A DNA stretch of 64,000 nucleotides from Procambarus clarkii (taxonomy: Eukaryota > Arthropoda > Malacostraca > Decapoda > Cambaridae): positions 27,610,481 to 27,674,480 of the forward strand of contig NC_091220.1 in NCBI RefSeq assembly GCF_040958095.1. Direction: 5' to 3'. The notes beneath the pieces are model-generated. The model did not search any database, had not been told where the DNA came from, and worked only from the letters and a program-made list of their open reading frames with translations. Position 1 is the first letter of the stretch. Each line of letters starts with the position of its first letter. Shown here piece by piece: positions 33,197 to 45,472 of the stretch. Made by a program: the position numbers and the translations under genes.

Positions 33197-34358
33197 TTGA
33201 GAATTATTCTAGTGGCTAGGCTCGAGATAACGCATCAGCCACTACATTGTCTCTCCCCCTTATGTGCGTTATTACCAAGTAACTCTTGGAGCAATAAAAA
33301 CCACTTGGTTAACCTCTGGTTCACATTCTTCATTTTTCTCAGGAAAACTAGGGGATTATGGTCTGTATACACTGTCACTGGGTGGCCTTCCCACTCACAT
33401 ACCTTCAAAATGTTTCAATGCCATCACCAGGGCCAAAGTCTCTTTCTCGACTGTACTGTACGTCCTCTGGTGCTTAACGAACTTCTTCGAGAAGGACATG
33501 GGGAGGTAAATTCCATCATTCTGGTGCGTCAGTACAGCTCCAGCCCCTATATCACTGGCATCTACAAATAACGTAAACGGCGCTCCAAAATTGGGCGACA
33601 ATAGTACAGGCGCCTCAGTCAACAGTCTTTTGGTCTTTTCAAACGCTTCTTGTGCTGATCCATTCCACTCCCACTTCTTGCTCTTTGATAGCAAACCCGT
33701 CATAGGAGCGGCTATGGTGGAGAAATTTCCGCAGAACTTCCGGTAATATCCAATCATCTCGAGGTATCTCAACAATTCTTTCTTACTCCTGCGCACCGGG
33801 AAGTTGTCTTGGCCTCCACCTTTGTTCTTACTGAAGCAACCTCGCCTTGCCCTAGTATATACTCAAGGTACTCCAGGCGGGCTCTTCCAAACTCGCTTTT
33901 TGCTAAGTTAATCGTCATGTTGGCCTTCTCCAATCGATCGAGCAAATCGATCACGTGATCCATCCAGAAATCAGTGAACACTGCAATATCATTGATGTAT
34001 ACTGCACATCCGGTCGCGCCTTGTAATACCTGATTCATTACTCGTTTAAAACATCTACCACCATCTTCATTCCAAACGGCACCACTCTATATTGTTACAA
34101 GCCGTCGAGGGTCACGAACGCTGAGATCCTCTTAGCCTCCTCGGACAGAGGAATCTGGTAGTATCCCTTCAGCAGGTCTATTTTCGAGACATACCGTGCA
34201 CTCCCAATCCGATCTATGCAATCATATATGCGTGGTATCGGGAACGAGTCAGCGACTGTGACTGCATTCACTTTCCTGTAATCGGTGCAGAACCGGTATG
34301 TGCCTGTTACGGACCCGAGTCCAGCGTCGTAGCACGGAGCTATGACAACCACGCCATC
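33197..34358 (-). pseudogene. Reverse transcriptase palm and RNase H of the Gmr1-like element
   Basis: Minus-strand pieces in several frames: GTYRFCTDYRKVNAVTVADS, VSKIDLLKGYYQIPLSEEAK, VPFGMK, then AVYINDIAVF where the catalytic YIDD is expected, so the first aspartate is asparagine. Next come MIGYYRKFCGNFSTIAAPMT and RNase H with FTLFVDASDIGAGAVL and STVEKETLALVMALKHF, then VTVYTDHNPLVFL. The RNase H part runs almost to the polypurine tract, with no room for an integrase downstream. A stop and frameshift lie near 34075 and others near 33780 and 33395. Confidence 0.88.
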
Positions 34359-35321
34359 TGTGTGTCAGCTCCCGAAACCCCCTCCAAATGGACGATGCCA
34401 TCTAGTGAGGACAAGATATACCGGCCACAGGGGCTGGTTTCCCACCTTAATCAGCTCGTGACATAGCCGCTGCTGACCTCTGGTGAGCTTAGACAGCAAC
34501 GCCATCTATGGAGTGGATAGGTGGGCGTTTGTGTCTAAGCCTGTAAGTGAGGTGCCCTAGAGTGTAACCAGTACTGATGACGTGTCTGATTACAGAGTCA
34601 ACCTGGGACTGCTGAATCGGACGTGGATCAGTCTACCCAAGGCAGCCGTAGTATCTCCACGCATTTGCTGCAGAAGCTGTGAGTCACCCCCCGGATGAAC
34701 ACTGTTGTGTTAGCCTGCCTGTGAGGTGGCAGAACCAGGGATTGTCGTACCCGGGGCTGACTGGTGGAGAAGACTAGCCACTGGGGTGTAGCAAGAGGAG
34801 AGTGATCAGCGGAATCACACGAGGCTCCTGCCTAGGGCTCGCAACCCTAGTATTGGTCGTGGAGTGGCCTACGCAGCGTAGCTGATTGGAACCTGCCAGC
34901 TACAGGCTGGATTTGTGGTTGAAGGCCTCCACGACGGTGCACCCAGTGGGACTCTGATTTGGCTGGCCTGTGGCCGGGGTAGACTCGTCTAGAGAATCTA
35001 AGGATTCATCGTGAGGCCACGAGAAGAGGACCAGGGCTACTCATCGTGAGCACCGTGGAGCATCCCGTGTCTTCGGAGGAAGACGAGTTATTGTAAATAA
35101 GAAGTGTAGTAATAGCAACCCCGCGTGTGACTGTGATATATTTATTTATGGTGGTGGTAGCAATATATATTTAATTTTGTGTATTTGTATCCCTTCCCCT
35201 TTAATTTACTTGCGTTACGGAACACACCCCTTGAAAGCCACTACTAACTTGGGGCCGGATACCCAAACTCTAATAACATCAGAGAAAGAACCCAGTTGCG
35301 ACCCAATAGGGCTGTAACAGT
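34359..35321. mobile_element. 963-bp insert in RT, flanked by GCCATC (possible solo LTR)
   Basis: It separates the RT codons PCLLVK from VVIAPCYDAG. GCCATC is present on both sides (34353-34358 and 35322-35327). Near the ends the sequence reads TGTGTCAGCTCCC and GGGCTGTAACA, compatible with TG...CA termini of a solo LTR, but two unexplained bases lie between each terminus and the repeat. It has no protein frame of note. Short motifs GATGCCATCTAG and ACGCCATCTATGG occur inside. Confidence 0.55.
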
Positions 35322-35885
35322 GCCATCACTCTACTTCACGAGGAGGCACGGCAAAATCCAGTCACTGTCGCTAACCTCTGTCAAGTCGTTATCTAGCAGA
35401 TACTTTACTTCTGCTCTCATCGCTGCTGCTTTCTCCAGGTTAACTCTGTAAGGGTGCTGCTTGATGGGGTCAGCACTCCCTACATTCACTTCGTGCGCCG
35501 TTCTGCGGTGTTTTCTGGGCACGTCCGTGAATAACGACTTATTCCTCTGTAAGATCTCCACTACTTCCTGGCGTTGGTCATCCTCCAAATGACCCAGACG
35601 CTCACCTATCTTGGCCAGGCTTTCCGTATTCGTTGTCTTCGCACCATTGGCCCTCTCTAACTTACAGTTCTCCTCTTCTATTCCTTTGCCGTCTCCCATA
35701 CAAAGCACAGTTGTCAGTGACGGGGTTTCCATCTGTTCTTCATCGCCTAGTAGCTTATCTCTGTAATAGTACCTCTTTATCATGTTCACGTGGCAAACCT
35801 GTGACTCCCTCGGACGATCTGGCATGTGTATTACATAATTCACATCCTCTATAGTGCCTTCTGGATGGTACATGGTCCACTCTAC
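35322..35885 (-). pseudogene. Integrase C-terminus fused to RT N-terminus
   Basis: One open frame of 180 codons reads EDVNYVIHMPDRPRESQVCH then VNMIKRYYYRDKLL, the GPY/F-adjacent tail typical of gypsy integrases. A spacer containing LGHLEDDQRQEVVEILQRNK and LFTDVPRKHRRTAHEVNV follows, then the RT start DPIKQHPYRVNLEKAAAMRA and LTEVSDSDWILPCLLVK, followed by a TAG. Finding the integrase tail upstream of RT in the same frame is the basis for the Gmr1-like call. The HHCC and DDE parts of integrase are not present upstream. Confidence 0.8.
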
Positions 35886-36406
35886 TTATTGTTTCCACCC
35901 TCCGTTTCCTCGCCTTCTTCTCTTCACGTCCAGAGTCAGACATCTACTGTCTGTACCTCTTCTGTCGTCTTCACACTTCCATCTACCGCCCTTATACTTC
36001 CGTCTCCCTTCTTCATAATTCACTCCCTCGTCTTCACCGACGATCCTTCCTTTCGTCTCCTCATTTATCCGAGACCTCATCCTGTTTGACTTCCATCGAG
36101 TCCTCGGCTTTCTTCTATTCCTCCATGCTTGTATCATCATCCTCTTCCCACACTTCTCAACTCTATACAACTCCATCTCTTCTCCTTCAACTCTTCTTCG
36201 TTCCCTAAAAGTTTCTTCGAGCACTGTACTACACCCAACAGCACTCGACCGTACATGTTGCTTTACCTCTCCTAGAGTGCTCGTAAGCCTCTCTCCACAC
36301 ATACTGTCTCTTCTCCTTTCATTTTCTCGGCTATTACATTCTTCACCATCTTTCCTCCACGTTTTCTGTGAAACATGTCAACTCCTGACACCTCAAACAA
36401 CTTAAC
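35886..36406 (-). other. Region where the integrase core is missing
   Basis: A minus-strand frame of 138 codons starts MCGERLTSTLGEVKQHVRSS and is rich in Arg, Lys, Glu and Gly (RRRVEGEEMELYRVEKCGKR). It has none of the integrase HHCC or D,D-35-E motifs. It lies exactly between protease and the integrase tail, so an integrase-spanning deletion with filler or rearranged sequence is likely. Confidence 0.5.
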
Positions 36407-37990
36407 TTAACTATTCAAATGCCTCTGTGCTCGTGGACAACTTGACACTCTACTCCCGTCCTCAGTATGTCCACATCCGTCCTCATTTCTACTCAGCACA
36501 GTTGTATTCACCATCCGACTCTTAATTTCAGCGGGTTGGGCTCTACTCAGGTCTGCTCTCTTCACGGTATTCTTCTTTGGCTGCGTCATCTTCACTCCTG
36601 ACCTCACCGAGACTTCATCTTCCTGAGCCGGACCTTCCTCAAATAACCACGCTATATCTACGTCGATACATTCTACCGGTTGAATCGAGACCATCTCATT
36701 TTCTCCAGCGTCTTTCTCGTCAACCACCTCTGCCTTCATCACTACCGAGACAGGATTCTCAATTGTTTGGCGGTCTTCTGACTCATCTCCTCGGATGTCA
36801 GTCAGGTTCACACTCTCAGGTGTCCCACCCGTGCCGTGGCCTTCTGGGCACTCCTCAGGCACAGTCTCCGCTATGACTCTTGGCAACACCTTTGTCCCGC
36901 ACAAGTCATTCCCCAGGATCACTTGGACTCCTGGAACAGGTATGTTGGGGCACACTCCCAACATCACCTCCACCGACAAATAATCTGACTTCAACTGGAC
37001 AGCACACACAGGCATGTCACTCTTAGACAACAACCCATGTACCTTTATCCTCCTACTGTCAACTAACAGTCGATCGTTTCCGATTAGGCCTCTCAGAATC
37101 AAACTCTGATTGGCTCCAGTATCCCTGAGAATACTAACCTCCACCTCGGGTTGACCCTCTATGCCGACCCATCCTTTACTAATGAACGGCCTATACTGCT
37201 CATTCGTCAAATCTACCTTCTGTGGTTTGTCTTGATGTACATCAACGTACTTCTTCCGGGGATCACACGTGGTCAGGGTCACGACTCTCTTGCCCTGCCG
37301 ACAATCGCGCATCATGTGACCCGATCTGTTGCACTTGTAGCACCTCATTTGGGAGAAATCTCCCCTATACTTCCCCGAGTGGCTCTGACTCTGCCCACTC
37401 GTATTGGAGTTCCTCGGGCCAGAGGTACTTCTCGTACACTGTGGAGCTTCATTGGACTCTTGTCTCCTCTGCACATTTTTATTTTCCTGCTTACCTCCAG
37501 CAGGCAGACTCGGCAACTTTCCTTCCTGGAGCTTAAAACTAGCTGGTCTGCTTGTCTGCCCCCCGAAACTTCTTCCTCCCCAGACTCCACCGGGTCTGCT
37601 ATTGCTGCGTCTCGCCTCGCTTCTCACTCTGTTCTCCCTTAAGCTCTTGTATGCCTCAGTAATCATATCTGTTCTATCTGCGGCATCTTTCACCTCCTTT
37701 TCCCCCGCTTCTTGGATCTTGAACCTTGTTTCGGGATGCATCATTTCTAAGAACATTTCCATGGCGATCAATTGCTTCAGGTCAGTGTAAGATCTAACTC
37801 CGGCCGCCTCAACCCATTTCTGGAATCGTCTTTCCAGATCCCTTGCTGTCTCAGCAAAAGTACATGCTCCAACCTTCACCATCTCTCTGAAGCGCTTCCT
37901 ATAAGCTTCTGGGGTTAGCTGAAACGAGTGCAGTATGCTGCTCTTTACTGTGGCATAATCCTGGCACTCTTCCAGTGACAATTAGGTGCA
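36407..37990 (-). pseudogene. Gag capsid (SCAN-like), zinc knuckle and protease
   Basis: Open frame of 524 codons. The capsid part reads FQLTPEAYRKRFREMVKVGA, RDLERRFQKWVEAAG and LKQLIAMEMFLEMMHPETRF, whose Y-R-x-RFRE...LIAMEMFL pattern resembles the SCAN domain, a fold derived from Gmr1-like gags. Then come CYKCNRSGHMMRDC (CCHC knuckle), VSILRDTGANQSLI (protease active site DTGA) and VQVILGNDL. A long acidic/polar tail follows. It continues, across three in-frame stops between 38041 and about 37985, from the coiled-coil Gag segment upstream. Confidence 0.82.
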
Positions 37991-38038
37991 TGCCTCCCTG
38001 GCTGCACCGGTCAATCATAACTGGACCAGCAGGGCCCA

Positions 38039-38746
38039 TTACTCCAGTGGCCACTCCTTGATGCTGGCTACCTTTTCAAAGTGCTCAAAAAAGCTCTCCG
38101 CCTCTTTGGGAATAAACCAAGGAATGTCCTTCTCCCTAACCCTAACATCTGGTGAGTGTGATACCTGGGTAGTGTTCTCTGGCAATCCATGTTTAATCCT
38201 TTGCTCAGCCAAGGTTCTATTCGCTTCTATCTGCATTTGTTTTGTTCTCTCTCTTTCTTTTTCGACCTGGGCTTTTTCTTTCTTGACCTCTAGTCTTGCT
38301 TTCTCTTTTTCTACCTCCAGTCTGGTATTCTCTTTTTCCTTCTCGGCTTCATTTTTCATCTGGAGTTCCAATTTCATCATTTCCAGCTGGAACTGTCTCT
38401 CCTTGTCCTCACGCTGCATCTGGAGTTCTAACCGGAACCTTTCCAGACACCTATTACTGCTACTCCTACTACTGCGGCTACTCTTACTGCTCCTACTCGA
38501 TCCCTGGGATCTCACTTCATCCTGCCCATCATCCTCCTTTCCACTTTCAGCTTCCTTTTGGGCTCCTTGTTCTGCTGCTTCATTTTTGGCTCTCAGCTGC
38601 CTCAGGATCTCATCCCTTATCCCAGTTACTTTAGATGCTTTCAACATAATGCCACATTTTTCTGCTATTTGTTTTAATTGATCCGTCGTGCAACCTTCCA
38701 AGTCCTCAGGCTTTCCTGACTCCAAACATGCTTGCACCTTATCCAT
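38039..38746 (-). pseudogene. Gag N-terminal part with charged coiled coil
   Basis: Begins MDKVQACLESGKPEDLEGCT, with a short helical domain (TDQLKQIAEKCGIMLKASKV), a Ser-rich linker and a roughly 90-residue highly charged coiled coil (LEMMKLELQMKNEAEKEKEN-like, ARLEVKKEKAQVEKERERTK). It then has SFFEHFEKVASIKEWPLE and a TAA at 38041-38039. The rest of Gag follows in the same frame. The start is the first ATG after the primer-site region. Confidence 0.8.
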
Positions 38747-38861
38747 CTTGTCCTGTTAGTCTTCCCAAGAGAGAGAATATACACCTGTGGTCAAACAGTG
38801 TATCTGTTTCAACAAAGGGTGTACAAATCCACTCCTGGACAGGGTGTGGGTGTGTCAGTCC

Positions 38862-38886
38862 ACTCTCCTGGACAGGCCCCCAATTT
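38862..38886 (-). promoter_or_regulatory. Primer-binding site region of the Gmr1-like element
   Basis: On the minus strand, just inside the 5' LTR end, the sequence is TTGGGGGCCTGTCCAGGAG. It resembles the TGGGGGCTCGTCC type of site that pairs with a tRNA-Pro 3' end. The match is partial, so the tRNA identity is tentative. Confidence 0.5.
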
Positions 38887-41692
<2,806 letters not shown>

Positions 41693-42665
41693 CCTACCTT
41701 ATGAAATGCCTGACGGTGTGCTGTGGGGGGGGGGGGGAGGGCACTCTCCTGTTACGGAACCGTGATTGGTGTTCTTCCACAACACTTTACATCTGGACCT
41801 GTGAAGGGAGTTTTGTCCAGGAGCTGGACTGCGGAAATGAACATTGTGAAAAATATCCCCACACAATTGAAGGTGGAATGATGCACAGTGAATGTTTTAA
41901 CAAGAACAGGAACATACCTGTTTTAGTGCAGGCTGTCTGGGCAAGTGAAGGCTATGTGTCGTGATGCTCCAGAGGTCCAGGAAAATCTGTTCCCCGAAGT
42001 GGATTTTCCGCCGATGGTGGGACCCGTGCACAGTGGAGGTGGTGAGATGGTTGGTGAATCCTTGGAGGCATCGTATCTTGTCCTTATTGATGGGGTTTGT
42101 GTTGATAAAGCTCTTATGCCTGCTCCGTCATCTGTCACTAGTTGTGTGGCGAATGATAGCGGTCGATCGTCAGATATGATTTCTGGGGAGGTGGGTGGCA
42201 ATGGTGGTTGTGGTTGGGTTGAGGTTTCCAGGACGGCTAATTTATTTTTTGCCGATGCAGTACTGCATTGCAAAGGTAGGAAGATGACTGGGGAGGTGTT
42301 GGTGAAAACCCTAAATGAGGTGTGTATTTGATGGTTCGAGTGATGAAGGTGGATTGTCTATGGCTCGTTGGGTTCATCCAGGTGTATGTGGGAGTGAGGA
42401 GGTGGGTGTGTCCAAAGAAGTGGTTCATGAGGTGGGGAGGTGTGTGCTTTCTCACGGTGATTGGATCATAGTTGATACAGAGGAGTCTTACTATCAGTCG
42501 ATGAAGTTTGTATTTAGACGGTTGTCTTTGGTTTGTGGTGGTGTAATTGCTGATGTGTTTAGTTTGGAGGAGTGTTTGATGTCTGGGGTTACGGATAAAT
42601 TGGCTGTAGTGGATGGCGGAGAACATGGTGTTGACATGGGTGGAGAGTTCAGTGTTGGTTGATTC
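41693..42665 (+). pseudogene. LINE ORF1, second half
   Basis: It continues the frame interrupted at 30351: PYEMPDGVLWG, then GPVKGVLSRSWTAEMNIVKN, IPTQLKVE, a degenerate knuckle-like CRLSGQVKAMC, then FPEVDFPPMVGPVHSGGGEM and, after another shift, MARWVHPGVCGSEEVGVSKE and WIIVDTEESYYQ. A run of 12 G at 41726-41738 lies in the frame. The layout (RNA-binding part, knuckle, long variable tail) fits a LINE ORF1; clade unknown. Confidence 0.5.
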
Positions 42666-42688
42666 CTAGCTTTGTTGTTAGATATTAT

Positions 42689-43235
42689 GAAGGCCAGTTG
42701 CTATGCCACTCTGAACGTGAATAGATTGCTTGACGTCAGAAAAAGGCGACGTAAAGTAATCTAAACTGGATGAGCTTTTTTGGTGTTTTCATTTTGATGC
42801 TTTGTTAATTCAACAACACAGTGTTAAAAATCTGGTTCAATTGAAGTTGTTGGCTCAGTTGTTTCAGGTTGTTTTTCAGTCGTTGTCGCTCCTTATAATG
42901 TCATCATCGATTAGAGCCATATGGTTACGATTTTCAAGGTTTATGCTCCAACGGGGAATGCGAAACAGAGAGATTGGAAACACTGTTTGGTTGTGGATTT
43001 CCTTCAGTTTTTTATGTATAATACGTGATCACTGGTGCTAAGTGGGGATTTTAATTGGCACATCTGTTTGTGACATTTGGGATGGTGGTTTTGAATGTAT
43101 TGAAGGTGTTGGTGACCTGGATTAGAGTATATAATTTATCGGGATGTGACTCTGATATCTCCTGGGCTGGTGACATTCACACATCTTTCTCGCACGAATG
43201 CAACAAGGTTAGATTGTATTTACACTCACCCAAAC
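42689..43235 (+). pseudogene. LINE ORF2 endonuclease remnant
   Basis: Starts MKASCYATLNVNRLLDVRKR and continues across stops with VVSGCFSVVVAPYN, TIFKVYAPTGNAKQRDWKHC and SGDFNWHIC. The V-Y-A-P and GDFN motifs are those of APE-type LINE endonucleases. No RT follows; another LINE's 3' end begins by 43340. Confidence 0.6.
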
Positions 43236-43339
43236 TTGTTAGTAGTACAACACCCAGCAGGATAAATTTTAAATACAGTCTACTATTAAATATAAAGTCC
43301 ATTCTTAATTAAAATATTAAAATAAATTAAACTAATAAG

Positions 43340-43346
43340 TCAATGA

Positions 43347-43381
<35 letters not shown>

Positions 43382-44215
43382 ATGTTTATTCAAGTAAAGT
43401 ACATACATACAAGAGGTTATACAAAAATTAATAGATTTATAGATAGAGCTAGTACATACAATGCCTAAAACCACTATTACGCAAAGCGTTTCGGGCAGGA
43501 AAAACATTAAAGACTAAAACTAAATACTAATTGAGATTAAAATATAAAATGTGTTGATAACAAATAAAAAAAAGGGGGGTGGGGAACATGGCAGAAAAAG
43601 CAGCACAAATACAATTCTGTCGACAAACAGCGTTGTTTAAAAAAACAGACATGGGTTGACAATATAGGGGTAAGGTAGGTTACAGGGAATTTATTAGGTA
43701 GTGCTTAGTTTTTATCTTAAACTGGTTGAGAGAGGTACAGTCTTTAAAATGATTGGGAAGGTCATTCCACATTCTGGGTCCCTTGATTTGTAGAGCATTT
43801 GTAGTTTGATTAAGTCGTACTCTTGGAATATCAAAACTGTATTTGTTTCTGGTGTGGTGCTCATGGGTTCTGTTACAACCTTCAATGAAGCTTTTGAGGT
43901 CAGGATTGGCATTACAGTTCAGCGTTTTATATATGTATAATACACATGAGAGAATGTGTAGCGACTTATTATCTAACATATTCAGAGATTTAAGTAGGGG
44001 AACCGAGTGATGTCTGGGGCTAGAGTTGGATATTGTCCTAATAGCAGCTTTGTGTTGAGCAATTAGAGGACGTAAATGATTTTGGGTAGTAGAACCCCAA
44101 GCACAAATACCATAGTTGAGATATGGATAGATGAGGGAGTAATAGAGCGTCACCAGGGCAGGGCGAAGTACATAATATCTGATCTTAGAAAGAATGCCAA
44201 CAGTTTTTGAAACTT
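43340..44215 (-). mobile_element. LINE 3' end with (ATTT)n tail
   Basis: The minus-strand ORF2 C-terminus reads LRPALVTLYYSLIYPYLNYG, ICAWGSTTQNHLRPL, RNKYSFDIPRVRLNQTTNAL and GPRMWNDLPNHFKDC, ending KHYLINSL. The 3' UTR has CCTGCCCGAAACGCTTTGCG and TAGTGGTTTTAGGCATTGTA and ends in AATAAACATTTATTTATTT. A shortened copy lies at 1397-1795, and a SINE at 58503 shares the CCCGAAACGCT tail. Truncated 5' near 44215. Confidence 0.85.
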
Positions 44216-44279
44216 TTTTTTATATATTTAGAATGTGTCCCTGGAAATGATTTAACGTCCGTAAATCAAATAAACTCCT

Positions 44280-44540
44280 GCTGTAAAGATTCCCAACATG
44301 TTTATGGTCATTCGAACCTAGATGGTCTAAAAACTAGACCATCCATAATATACCAGCACTTGAACCATGTTTATGGTTCTTTAAACTGAGATTGTCCAGA
44401 AATTGAACTATTCTCATGAACAGGCTCGTCTCAGACCATATTAAAGGTCCTCAACGAACCGGATCAACCAGAATTAACACGTTTATCAAATCTAAGCATA
44501 AAGTGGCTCTTAGAACACATGTTTATAGTCCTTCGTACCT

Positions 44541-44598
<58 letters not shown>
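44280..44598 (+). repeat. Degenerate direct repeats followed by (TA)n
   Basis: CATGTTTATGGTC, CATGTTTATGGTT, CATATTAAAGGTC and CATGTTTATAGTC occur at roughly 70-80 base spacing, each followed by a CTTCGAACCTAGAT-like segment. A TA tract of about 52 bases lies at 44546-44597. Confidence 0.6.
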
Positions 44599-44601
<3 letters not shown>

Positions 44602-44639
44602 AAAAGAACTAGTGTGTATATATAATTGATCAAATATAG

Positions 44640-45470
44640 CAGGAAAAAAGTAAACTGCTATGTGTTACCATTTGAAGCCTTATTCAGCCAACCTCAATCT
44701 GCAGAAAAACCAGAAGCATTAATAGTGACTGAGATCACAGCTGCCATTAAATAATATTAGGCATCATGTTCAAAGTAGCAATAGTGGGACATAGCTAAGT
44801 GCCCAGAGAACTTGCTACCATACCTGAGGGAGAAATAAGAATATACCGGTTACCAGGAGCTACTGCTCACAACTTTTTATAACATTTCAACATTACCTAC
44901 AGCTCCAGAGTGGTCCCATTATTTAACCAGAATATACCTAGGTGGCAATGATTCACCCATCAAGAAACACAGCTGAGATTATTTACAACCTTAGGAGATT
45001 AATTAACTCCTTCAATGCAAACAATTCAATAGTCGTTTTATTCTCATAGAACCATGCCAACCACCAGAAAATAATCGTTGGGGTGTTAGTTCTGAGTTTT
45101 ATACACAGACAGCTAATAATATAAATTATCATCTCAGGAGGGTACGTCTAGGAGCCACACCTATATTCACTTACTGCATGACTATTACCTGAGAATATAT
45201 CTCCAGACTAAGTTCACCTCGCACGAGAATCACAGCATACGTATCTAATAAATTATTATATACTATTATATATCACTATTAGTTGATGAGAGGTTACTAT
45301 TCATAAATGTGTACATATCTCTCTTAAGCACTGAGAAAAACATTAAACATATAAAATAAAAAACCCAAATTAAATATTGCACCATTTTATTTCTACACCT
45401 AATTGTACCACTTCATTAATCTGCCGACCCATATATGGGATGGGACCATATTAGGCTAGTGCTGAACTGA
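44640..45470. other. Spacer with no recognised feature
   Basis: AT-rich, no ORF above about 50 codons of protein-like composition, and no transposon ends recognised. Confidence 0.5.
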
Positions 45471-45472
45471 AT

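Noticed and set aside
35886-36302. Basic 138-codon frame as an envelope or accessory protein of the LTR element
   Set aside because: No signal peptide, membrane segment or cysteine pattern; position suggests debris of the lost integrase region.
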